Below, one piece after another: positions 8,224 through 15,273 of a stretch of DNA of 24,984 nt. This DNA comes from RQOF01 sp964461135 (GTDB lineage Bacteria > Calditrichota > Calditrichia > RBG-13-44-9). The position numbers and the translations under genes were made by a program. The DNA is taken from positions 1 through 24,984 of the forward strand of contig CAYWTB010000069.1 in NCBI GenBank assembly GCA_964461135.1. Direction: 5' to 3'. The notes beneath the pieces are model-generated. The model did not search any database and had not been told where the DNA came from. It saw only the letters and a program-made list of their open reading frames with translations. How positions within the stretch are numbered: position 1 is the first letter of the stretch; every line of letters starts with the position of its first letter.

Positions 8224-8253
8224 ATAAGAATTATCAAAACAGAAGGAGTTGCC

Positions 8254-9648
8254 TTGAAGCAACTGGATATACTCATCATTAATCCCGGCAAGGTTCGTCA
8301 TGATTATATGACCGAGCATCTGGGTATCGCCAGCCTGAAATCCTACATTATCTCCCGGGGTTACACCGCGGATACCCTGGACATGGCGGTAGAGTGCCTG
8401 TCTGTAAAGGATGGCGTAATGCGGATTACGGCCCTGCAGCCCGAAACCATCGGTATATCCCTGCTGGAGGATTCCAAACATAAAGGTTTACAGCTAATTC
8501 GGGAACTGCGTGAAGCCGGTTACAGAGGGAAAGTGATTGTGGGGGGGTATTTTGCGACCTTTGCTTCAAAGGAGATTTTGCGGGATTTTCCCGACATCGA
8601 TTTTGTAGTGCGGGGTGAAGGAGAACTAATCCTGGCCGAATTGCTGGATGTGATTAGCGGCAGAACCGTTAAATCTCTACGGGAGGTCGCAGGATTATCA
8701 TTTCGCGAGAAGGGGAAAATAACAGAAAATCCGGCTCGCCCTCTGATTGATGACCTTGATATTTTACCGCCGGTGGATCGAAAGTATGCCGGGATGGTCC
8801 TGCAAAATAGCTCGCATCTCCGTGTTTATGGTACCCGCGGTTGCTGGGGAGGATGCAGTTTCTGCGATATTGTGGGCATGTATAAAAGCAGCCCCGGCAA
8901 AGCCTGGCGCAGCCGTTCCGTGAAAAGCCTGGTGGATGAGCTCGAATATCTGGCCGGGACGTTTAATACCGATTATTTTGCTTTTAATGATGATCAGTTT
9001 TTGCTGAGGGGAAAAGCAGGTGTGGAACGGGTAAAAGCGTTTGCAGCCGAGTTGAAACGCCGAAACCTGAAAATTAATTTTGAGCTGATGTGCCGGGCGG
9101 ATACGGTAAATCGTGATAGCATGTCCATCCTGAAAGAGGCCGGTTTAAAACGGGTATTCATCGGTCTGGAATCATTTGACGAGAAACAATTGCAGCGTTA
9201 TCGCAAGAGAATCTCCCCCAGGCAGAATTTAAAAGCCGTAATCACCCTCTACCGCCTGAAAATTGATGTGCTGGCCTCGGTGATCCTGGCTGATGCCTTT
9301 ACATCCTTGCTGGATGTGGTGAAGCAGTTTGTTGTTTTGTATGAATTGCGACGCCGCTACTTTAAAAGCCAGCAGTGCCAGATTTCAGTTAACCGCAGGA
9401 TTGAGATATATCGCGGCAGCAAGATCTATCAGGAGTACCGGGCCCGGGGAATCCTGACGCAGGATCATTACCTGCATGGTTATGCTTACCGTTTGAAATT
9501 TCTGACCAACCTGCGTCTGAAGCTTTTCGACCTGGAAATAAAAATCAGCCGCATGATCCTGTGGCCGAAAAAAACCATAACTATCTGGTTTAGGAGCCTG
9601 CGCTGGACCCTGGGTCAGCTCAGAATGTATCTTTCGTATCAAAAATAA
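8254..9648 (+). CDS. B12-binding-type radical SAM protein
   Basis: The 464-residue protein has an N-terminal cobalamin-binding-like Rossmann domain (1-135: LDILIINPGK, LGIASLKSYIISRGY, VVRGEGE at 118-124) but no DxHxxG motif. A radical SAM core follows, with the cluster motif C197-WGG-C201-SF-C204 and an IGLES segment on a later strand. This is the BchE/elongator-like architecture used for C-methylation, cyclisation or related radical steps. The substrate is unknown. The C-terminal ~80 residues are basic and aromatic. The TTG start at 8254 is chosen because AGAAGGAG sits at 8241-8248; an in-frame TTG at 8218 lies inside the sigma54 promoter and cannot be the start of its transcript. The gene heads the sigma54-controlled block. 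Confidence 0.85.
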   Translation: MKQLDILIINPGKVRHDYMTEHLGIASLKSYIISRGYTADTLDMAVECLSVKDGVMRITALQPETIGISLLEDSKHKGLQLIRELREAGYRGKVIVGGYFATFASKEILRDFPDIDFVVRGEGELILAELLDVISGRTVKSLREVAGLSFREKGKITENPARPLIDDLDILPPVDRKYAGMVLQNSSHLRVYGTRGCWGGCSFCDIVGMYKSSPGKAWRSRSVKSLVDELEYLAGTFNTDYFAFNDDQFLLRGKAGVERVKAFAAELKRRNLKINFELMCRADTVNRDSMSILKEAGLKRVFIGLESFDEKQLQRYRKRISPRQNLKAVITLYRLKIDVLASVILADAFTSLLDVVKQFVVLYELRRRYFKSQQCQISVNRRIEIYRGSKIYQEYRARGILTQDHYLHGYAYRLKFLTNLRLKLFDLEIKISRMILWPKKTITIWFRSLRWTLGQLRMYLSYQK

Positions 9649-9675
9649 ATAACCCTAATTAATGAATTGGTTATT
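9648..9675 (+). other. AT-rich stem-loop between radical SAM gene and small ORF
   Basis: AATAACC (9648-9654) pairs with GGTTATT (9669-9675), and inner AATT/AATT arms also pair. It begins on the last base of the radical SAM stop codon and has no T-run after it. A processing or partial attenuation site is possible. Confidence 0.35.
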
Positions 9676-9714
9676 GGTTTCACCCCAATTATTAAACAAA
9701 TTAAGGAGGCAGTT

Positions 9715-9834
9715 ATGTTAGCCAAGATTCGCAGAAGTTTGAAGAAATTTTACCGGATCCCTTTCGTGGTAGTCAGTCTAATAGGCGGATCCATTTTGCA
9801 AGTTTGGAATGTTTCGGATAGAGCAATTAACTAA
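9715..9834 (+). CDS. 39-aa basic-hydrophobic peptide, coupled to next gene
   Basis: This small ORF has one of the best ribosome sites in the window: AAGGAGG at 9703-9709, five bases before ATG. The peptide has seven Lys/Arg within residues 4-14 (KIRRSLKKFYR), a hydrophobic stretch at 15-30 (IPFVVVSLIGGSILQV) and a polar tail (WNVSDRAIN). Its last 26 bases overlap the start of the binding-protein gene, which has only a weak ribosome site. Translation of that gene is therefore likely coupled to it. It could be a leader/coupling peptide, a small membrane peptide, or, given the radical SAM neighbour, a peptide substrate. It has no Cys and no recognisable precursor motif. Confidence 0.55.
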   Translation: MLAKIRRSLKKFYRIPFVVVSLIGGSILQVWNVSDRAIN

Positions 9835-11362
9835 AAAAATTATTCTGAAGCCTGTTGTTTTTTTCATTGTTTCTTTGTGCCTGATCATATGTCGTGAAGT
9901 TCCATATGGAGGGGGCGAAATTGTTGAAGGGATCGAAGATTTTCCGCAGGGTCTGGATCCGGCAGCATACCTGACACCGGAGGAAATACGGATCAATTCT
10001 TCGATCTATGAGGCCCTGGTTGAACTGGATGAGGATCACCGGACCATCAGACCGTGCCTGGCCGGTAAATGGGTGGTATCGGATGACCAGCAGGAATATA
10101 CCTTCACGCTCAAAAAGGGCATTCTGTTCCATGACCTCTCCCCGGTCAATGCCCCGGCCCTCACTAATTCTTTTCGACGCCAGATCAGGAGGAACCCGGA
10201 TTTTCCCCTGTTCTCCATGATTGATTCGGTGGAAACCCTGGATACCCTCAGCCTGAAGATTACCTTGAAATATCCGTACGCCCCATTTCTGTATGCCCTT
10301 GCCTCTCCTGTTGGTCTGAAAGCTATATCCCAAAAGGCTCTTGATTTATATGGTGATGGTATCATTTTGCATCCTACAGGTACAGGTCCCTTTCGGATGA
10401 TGGATTGGGTAAAAAATGATAGAATAAAGTTAAAGTTCTTTCAAAAATACCGCAATCCTCATACTAATCTTGATGAGGTCACTTACAAATGGTACAAAGA
10501 CTACGATGTTTTACAGAAAAATTTAGAGAAGGGTAAAATAGATATCTTTTTTATGGTCCCGGGTTTTCACATCGATCGATTAAAATGGCTGGGAGTGGTG
10601 GATTATCAGGTTTCACCGCCTACCTCTACGATATTTATCGGATTCAATAATAAATCTGCGCCTTTTAATATAAAGGAAATCCGTCAAGCCATTTCGTATT
10701 GTCTTAATCGGGACAAAATTGTATTCAGTACTTTCAGGGGAAATTCCGTTCCCGCCAGGGGACCGCTGCCCCCGGTGTTATTTGATTATGAAGGGGTGGA
10801 TCCACCCGCTTATGACCCGGAAAAAGCAAAGCAATTGATGAAACAGGCCGGTTATCCCGATGGATTTAATGCCACCTTTTATTACCTGGACAGGTTCAGG
10901 GCACGGAACACGATCTTTGAAGCCGTCAGGCACGATCTGGAAAATATCGGGGTTCGTTTAAGGATGATTCCCTTTTATTCCTGGGAAGACCTGATTTCCA
11001 CATCAAAAAGTGACACCTCCCAGATGTTCTGGATTGCCTGGGGCAGCGATATGCTGGGCGACCCGGAAAATTTTTTGTATTCGTTGTTTTATTCCACCTC
11101 TCCCTATAATATTTTTCATTATGAAAATAGTCAGGTGGATGGCTGGCTGGATGAGGCCCGCCGGGAACCGGACCTCGGGAAACGGCATGATCTTTATCTC
11201 CGAATAATCAACCGAATAAGGGAAGATGAACCGGTGATCAGTATGTATCATGTGATACAGATTTATGCTTATAACCGTCATAAAATCCGGAATCTTCCGC
11301 TGGATCCCTATGGTAATATCGATTATCAGAATATTATCTTAACAGGTCAGCAGGGGAATTAG
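9809..11362 (+). CDS. family 5 extracytoplasmic solute-binding (lipo)protein
   Basis: The 517-residue SBP_bac_5 protein belongs to the dipeptide/oligopeptide/nickel-binding class. It has a basic, hydrophobic leader (1-28) ending at C28 (LIIC, a loose lipobox). The family hallmarks follow: 'PQGLDPAAYLTPEEIRINSSIYEALVELD', 'YTFTLKKGILFHD', 'TGTGPFRMMDW', 'IRQAISYCLNRDKI' and 'YDPEKAKQLMKQAGYPDGF'. It lies 6 bp before a membrane sensor kinase, and no ABC permease or ATPase gene is within reach. A role as ligand receptor for the kinase is therefore attractive, though unproven. The start at ATG 9809 overlaps the 39-aa ORF. Confidence 0.87.
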   Translation: MFRIEQLTKKIILKPVVFFIVSLCLIICREVPYGGGEIVEGIEDFPQGLDPAAYLTPEEIRINSSIYEALVELDEDHRTIRPCLAGKWVVSDDQQEYTFTLKKGILFHDLSPVNAPALTNSFRRQIRRNPDFPLFSMIDSVETLDTLSLKITLKYPYAPFLYALASPVGLKAISQKALDLYGDGIILHPTGTGPFRMMDWVKNDRIKLKFFQKYRNPHTNLDEVTYKWYKDYDVLQKNLEKGKIDIFFMVPGFHIDRLKWLGVVDYQVSPPTSTIFIGFNNKSAPFNIKEIRQAISYCLNRDKIVFSTFRGNSVPARGPLPPVLFDYEGVDPPAYDPEKAKQLMKQAGYPDGFNATFYYLDRFRARNTIFEAVRHDLENIGVRLRMIPFYSWEDLISTSKSDTSQMFWIAWGSDMLGDPENFLYSLFYSTSPYNIFHYENSQVDGWLDEARREPDLGKRHDLYLRIINRIREDEPVISMYHVIQIYAYNRHKIRNLPLDPYGNIDYQNIILTGQQGN

Positions 11363-11368
11363 TATCAG

Positions 11369-12820
11369 GTGAAGCCGCTTTTTCAAAATCTCTCTGTCCG
11401 GAAACTGAAACTGCAGGGACAGGTCTTTTTGTATTTTGCGGGACTGGTTCTGTTTGTTATTGTTTTTGTTTCGGTAGCCATCTTTTATTTCCAGAGCCGG
11501 ATGCTGCTGCACCTGGTGCAGGAGAAAGCCATCGGCCTCACCCGGACGCTGGCTTACACCAGCCTGAATGCCATTCTGCAGGATGATTATATTGTACTGC
11601 AAACCCTGATTGACAGCATGATGGACGGGGACGACATCGTTTCCATTGCTATTCTGGATACCAACGGGAGGGTTATGGCAGCCAGCGAACCGGAGCGCAG
11701 GGATCAGCTCCAGAATGATTCCTTCACCCGGAAGGCCATGGTCGCCGGGAAACTGGTGGTTCAGAAAACCGCAACCAGCGGAAGTGAGGAATTGTATGAT
11801 ACGGCTGTTCCAATTTTCCGGCTGAACCGGCAGGTTGGGATCGCGCGCATGAAATACTCGGTCAATGATCCCTTTGCCGGCTTAATCAAATCCATTCTGG
11901 TGATCGGAATAATGGCGATTATCCTCAGCCTGCTGCTGGCCTGGTATTTTTCCCGTTCCATCTCCAAACCCATCCGGCAGGCGGTGCAGCTGGCCTCAGA
12001 ATATGGGCGTGGTAATCTGGATGCCTCGCTGGAATTAGACCGTGAGGATGAGATCGGCGAACTGGTGGCATCTCTAAATAAACTTTCCAGTGAACTGAAA
12101 ACCCTCATCGATGAAAAAGTAGCCAATGAAAACCTGGTTATGATGGGAGAGTTCGCTTCTTACATCATTCATGATCTGAAAAACCCGCTCAGCGGCATTC
12201 ACCTGTTGTCCGATGGTCTGCACCGAAAAATTCCCCCGGACAGCCCGTTGAAAAAGTATTCCACTGAAATACTTCTGGCTACACAGAAATTGCATGATTT
12301 TGTGGAAAGAACTCTCGATATTGCACGCTGGAGTCGGGTGAACCTCCAGACACTGGATCTTGCCGAGCTGGTCCGGGAGGCGGTTCGCAGTGTTGACCAG
12401 GGTCAGATACCCATAACGCTGGAAATTGATGACCGGATAGAGGTCATTCAGGCTGATTACCAGATGCTGCTGATGGCAGTGAAAAATCTGCTGACCAATG
12501 CGGTGGAAGCGGTGAATGGCAACGGAACCGTTGCAGTCCGCATCCAAAGACAGGACAGGCAGGTTATCATTGAAATACAGGATACAGGTTGCGGTATATC
12601 CCCCAGGGACCTGAAAACCATTTTCCGGCCGTTCTTTTCCATGAAAAAGCAGGGTCATGGACTGGGGCTGGCTATGGTGCGCAAAGCCATTATGCTGCAT
12701 CAGGGAAAAATTACGGTGGAGAGCAAGGAAGGAACGGGATCCACTTTCCGTATCGCCCTTCCTGCAGAAAAAAGTCAGGTCGAAGAAATCAATGATAAAA
12801 AGATCCAGGGAAAACACTAA
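11369..12820 (+). CDS. membrane sensor histidine kinase (NtrB-like output)
   Basis: The 483-residue protein starts at GTG, 6 bp after the binding-protein stop. A first membrane segment (18-43) is followed by an extracytoplasmic Cache-like domain (44-170; 'IVSIAILDTNGRVMAAS', 'VGIARMKYSV') and a second membrane segment (175-195). A HAMP linker (196-250) leads to the phosphoacceptor H268 in IIHDLKNPLSG. The ATPase domain has the N-box NLLTNAVEAV, G1 DTGCGIS (405-411) and G2 GHGLGLA (429-435). The compact kinase without receiver, next to a sigma54 activator gene, is the usual NtrB/NtrC or ZraS/ZraR arrangement. Its cognate regulator is most likely the activator at 12989. Confidence 0.92.
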   Translation: MKPLFQNLSVRKLKLQGQVFLYFAGLVLFVIVFVSVAIFYFQSRMLLHLVQEKAIGLTRTLAYTSLNAILQDDYIVLQTLIDSMMDGDDIVSIAILDTNGRVMAASEPERRDQLQNDSFTRKAMVAGKLVVQKTATSGSEELYDTAVPIFRLNRQVGIARMKYSVNDPFAGLIKSILVIGIMAIILSLLLAWYFSRSISKPIRQAVQLASEYGRGNLDASLELDREDEIGELVASLNKLSSELKTLIDEKVANENLVMMGEFASYIIHDLKNPLSGIHLLSDGLHRKIPPDSPLKKYSTEILLATQKLHDFVERTLDIARWSRVNLQTLDLAELVREAVRSVDQGQIPITLEIDDRIEVIQADYQMLLMAVKNLLTNAVEAVNGNGTVAVRIQRQDRQVIIEIQDTGCGISPRDLKTIFRPFFSMKKQGHGLGLAMVRKAIMLHQGKITVESKEGTGSTFRIALPAEKSQVEEINDKKIQGKH

Positions 12821-12988
12821 TGATCACAAATTTTTTGCAGGCGTTTTAGGATCCTGCATCCCGGCTCCTGGTGTCTGCTCTCCTTCAACCGCATAGTGTT
12901 ATACTGCTTTCAGGGTTCTGCAGACTGCTAACTGTGGGGCGGTACCTTGTGCCCTGGATCTTGAGTCTTGAATATATAAGGATAAAAC

Positions 12989-14398
12989 ATGAATCGAATA
13001 TTAATTGTTGATGATGAATTGTCCATGTTGCGGGGTATTGAATTCCACCTCCAGGAAAATTCAAATTATGAAATACTAACCGCTTCCGACCGGAAAACGG
13101 CTATTCAACTGCTGGAATCCAACGAGATTGACCTGGTGGTATCGGACCTGATGCTGCCGGACATCGAGGATGGTCTCACCATTATGCGGACAGCCAGAAA
13201 ACAATGGTATCAGCCGGGAGTACTGGCCATGACAGCCTTCGAATCCGTGGAAAATGCGGTGGCCGCCATGAAGGCCGGCGCGGATGATTTTGTGTCCAAA
13301 GGATTCGGCCTGGATGAACTCTCCCTGCGCATAGATAACATGCTGAAGAAGAAAAAGCAGGTAGAGCAGCTCTCCATCGAAAACCAGATCTTGCGGGAAA
13401 CCATCCGCAAGCAGTTCAATGATTTTAAAATTATCGGCGAATCTCCCAGCATGATGGCGTTGATGAGGAAAGTTCAGAAAGTAGCGGCCGATGCCCGGAC
13501 CACCTGCCTGATCCAGGGAGAGAGCGGTACCGGCAAGGATCTGGTGGCCCGTACCATTCATGCGCTCAGCGTGCGGCGAAACGCTCCGTTTGTGCCCATA
13601 AACTGTGCTGCTATTCCGGAAAACCTTATCGAGAGTGAGCTGTTCGGGTACGAAAAAGGTTCCTTTACCGGTGCTTATAACACCAAACAGGGAAAATTTG
13701 AGCATGCCCGGGGTGGCATCATCTTCCTGGATGAGATTAGTGAACTACCGCTGAACCTGCAGGTGCGCCTACTGCGGGTCCTGGAAGAGCGAAGCTTTTA
13801 CCGCATCGGGGGAAAGAATCCCATTGATGTGGACCTTATGGTTATATCTGCTACCAATAGTGATCTGAAAGAAATGGTGAGCAGCGGACGCTTCCGTGAG
13901 GATTTGTATTTCCGGCTTAATGTAGTGACTATTATGGTACCTCCCCTGCGGGAAAGGCAGGAAGATATCCGCCGCCTGGCTTTATTCTTCCTTGAAAAAT
14001 TCAACCGGGAAAGAAACAGGCAGCTTAAATTTTCCGAAAATGCGCTGCGCCAGCTGGAGTCCTATGATTATCCCGGAAATGTAAGGGAGCTCCGCAATAT
14101 AATAGAAGATGCCTTCGTCTTTACAGAAGGACCGTATGTCCAATCGGAGAACCTGACCTTTCGCAAATCAATGGGGGAAGAGGAAACCGATAACAACTCA
14201 CCTCAATTGCGTATAAGCAAAAATTTCCATCGTCTCATCTACAAAGATGCCCTCGACATCTTTGATAGACATTATTTTCAGCAACTGCTGGGGGAAAACT
14301 TCTGGAATATTTCCATATCTTCCCGGAAAGCCGAAATCACCCGCGAGTGGTTAAGTAAGAAAATAAAGAAACTGGGATTGAAAGAGGGTGTGAACTAG
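12989..14398 (+). CDS. NtrC-type sigma54-dependent response regulator
   Basis: The 469-residue protein has the full activator architecture. The receiver domain (1-120) has D53 (VVSDLMLPD), T82 and K104. The AAA+ domain (148-385) has Walker A GESGTGKD (177-184), the sigma54-contacting loop GSFTGA (224-229, Ser for the usual Ala), Walker B GGIIFLDE (242-249) and sensor II GNVREL (363-368). A Fis-type helix-turn-helix ends the protein (about 430-463). AAGGAT precedes the ATG. The 168 bp from the kinase gene contain a TGCAGG/CCTGCA inverted repeat (12836-12858) but no clear promoter. Two tandem operators with -24/-12 promoters nearby make it the presumed activator of 8254 and 14590. The stop codon lies inside the second operator. 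Confidence 0.93.
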   Translation: MNRILIVDDELSMLRGIEFHLQENSNYEILTASDRKTAIQLLESNEIDLVVSDLMLPDIEDGLTIMRTARKQWYQPGVLAMTAFESVENAVAAMKAGADDFVSKGFGLDELSLRIDNMLKKKKQVEQLSIENQILRETIRKQFNDFKIIGESPSMMALMRKVQKVAADARTTCLIQGESGTGKDLVARTIHALSVRRNAPFVPINCAAIPENLIESELFGYEKGSFTGAYNTKQGKFEHARGGIIFLDEISELPLNLQVRLLRVLEERSFYRIGGKNPIDVDLMVISATNSDLKEMVSSGRFREDLYFRLNVVTIMVPPLRERQEDIRRLALFFLEKFNRERNRQLKFSENALRQLESYDYPGNVRELRNIIEDAFVFTEGPYVQSENLTFRKSMGEEETDNNSPQLRISKNFHRLIYKDALDIFDRHYFQQLLGENFWNISISSRKAEITREWLSKKIKKLGLKEGVN

Positions 14399-14427
14399 AA
14401 TTCACACTTCGTGAATTATAATTCACA
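14389..14427 (+). promoter_or_regulatory. tandem GTGAA-N6-TTCAC operator (enhancer, copy 2)
   Basis: The site reads TGTGAA-CTAGAA-TTCACA (14389-14406), CTTC, then GTGAATTATAATTCAC (14411-14426). Layout, spacing and the 19 bp TCGTGAATTATAATTCACA (14409-14427) are identical to copy 1 at 8083. The first half-site is formed by the last codons and stop of the activator gene (GTG AAC TAG). The composite centre lies about 156 bp upstream of the predicted sigma54 start. A further 15-bp palindrome TAATTAC-T-GTAATTA sits at 14483-14497 and may be another protein site. Confidence 0.8.
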
Positions 14428-14537
14428 GTGAGCTGCCCGTCCGCTGAAATAAACTTCCCGAAATTTCTACGAAATAATTTTATAATTACTGTAATTACAA
14501 TACTATATGCGACGTATCTCCTCGCTCCCCGATTTTC

Positions 14538-14553
14538 TGGTACAGTAGTTGTC
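14538..14553 (+). promoter_or_regulatory. sigma54 (-24/-12) promoter of the response regulator gene
   Basis: TGGTACAGTAGTTGTC fits TGGYAYR-N4-TTGCW, with GG at 14539-14540 and the -12 dinucleotide (GT instead of GC) exactly 10 bp on at 14551-14552. The predicted start is near 14564. GGAGGA follows at 14575-14580 and ATG at 14590. Confidence 0.7.
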
Positions 14554-14589
14554 TAATATAATGATGAAATATATGGAGGAGTCGTTAAT

Positions 14590-14994
14590 ATGGCATTAAT
14601 TCTGGTAGTAGAAGATGAACGCTCTGTTCGTCAGGCGTTAAGATTCGAATTAATGGATGACGGTCATGAAGTACATGGCGCCTCCGGTTATCAGGAAGCG
14701 GTCAGTGCGCTGAAGGCGTTTACCTATGACCTGGTTATATCTGATATTTTCCTGGATGATGGTAACGGAATACAGCTGATGGAGATGGCCAGGAAAATGA
14801 ATAAGAGCACTCCCTTCATCGTGATATCGGCATTTCCCGACTCCGATCTGGCCCTGAAGGTGAAGGAAATCCTGAGTGACCGGTTTTTTACCAAGCCGTT
14901 TTTTGCAAATGCTCTGAAGGAAAAAGCTTATGAGCTTATTGATTTTAATTTGGGAGAGCAACAAATAATGGGACCGGCAGTATGCTGTCCCTAG
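14590..14994 (+). CDS. single-domain response regulator (CheY-like)
   Basis: The 134-residue protein is a receiver domain without output. The acidic pocket is E8/D9, the phosphoacceptor D52 (VISDIFLDDGNG), the switch Ser is S80 (FIVISAF) and the conserved lysine is K102 (FFTKPF). A short tail ends in VCCP. Such proteins act by protein contact or as phosphorelay intermediates. Its own sigma54 promoter and enhancer place it under the upstream activator, and a hybrid kinase follows 279 bp later, a plausible phosphorelay partner. Confidence 0.9.
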   Translation: MALILVVEDERSVRQALRFELMDDGHEVHGASGYQEAVSALKAFTYDLVISDIFLDDGNGIQLMEMARKMNKSTPFIVISAFPDSDLALKVKEILSDRFFTKPFFANALKEKAYELIDFNLGEQQIMGPAVCCP

Positions 14995-15065
14995 GGGAGA
15001 TTACGGAGGGGAAAACAAAGAGATCACTAAAATCTCTAAAAAATCCGGGAGGTTTGCTGTACACG

Positions 15066-15110
15066 CCGGTGCCTGGTTGCTTCCCCTCACCTCAAGCGCC
15101 AGGCATCCGG
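15066..15110. other. strong inverted repeat between response regulator and hybrid kinase
   Basis: CCGGTGCCTGG (15066-15076) pairs with CCAGGCATCCGG (15099-15110): 11 bp with one bulged base and a 22-nt loop. No T-run follows, so a simple intrinsic terminator is unlikely. A smaller AGAGAT/ATCTCT repeat lies upstream at 15019-15037. Both sit in the otherwise empty 279-bp gap. Confidence 0.5.
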
Positions 15111-15273
15111 AATTTCAGGAAAGCAAAATGCAGGATAATAAGTTATTTACCTGTTAAGCTCATGATAGAAAAGGAGAATTCTTGTTTAAAGCCAGGTATG
15201 GCGTGCTTTATTTGTCCGGTGGAAGCTGAAATGATTTGAAGCAGTTTAACACGGCAATCCTGAAAAGAGGCAT

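Noticed and set aside
7546..8253. Cobalamin riboswitch before the B12-type radical SAM gene
   Set aside because: No B12-box or matching core seen. The predicted sigma54 start near 8234 leaves a leader of only about 20 nt.
8218..8253. Longer radical SAM protein starting at TTG 8218
   Set aside because: The codon lies in the -12 region of the promoter and has no ribosome site; AGAAGGAG at 8241-8248 serves TTG 8254.
12929..12960. Third sigma54 promoter before the activator gene (GGTACCTTG region)
   Set aside because: No GG-N10-GC spacing could be obtained; the resemblance to TGGTAC is partial.
15171..15226. 14-codon leader peptide (TTG 15182) with AAGGAG
   Set aside because: The ribosome site is good, but the frame is very short and has no attenuator or repeated-codon pattern to support a leader role.
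14982..15239. 85-codon + strand frame between response regulator and hybrid kinase
   Set aside because: No ribosome site, unusual Pro/Cys-rich composition, and it contains a strong inverted repeat; likely chance.
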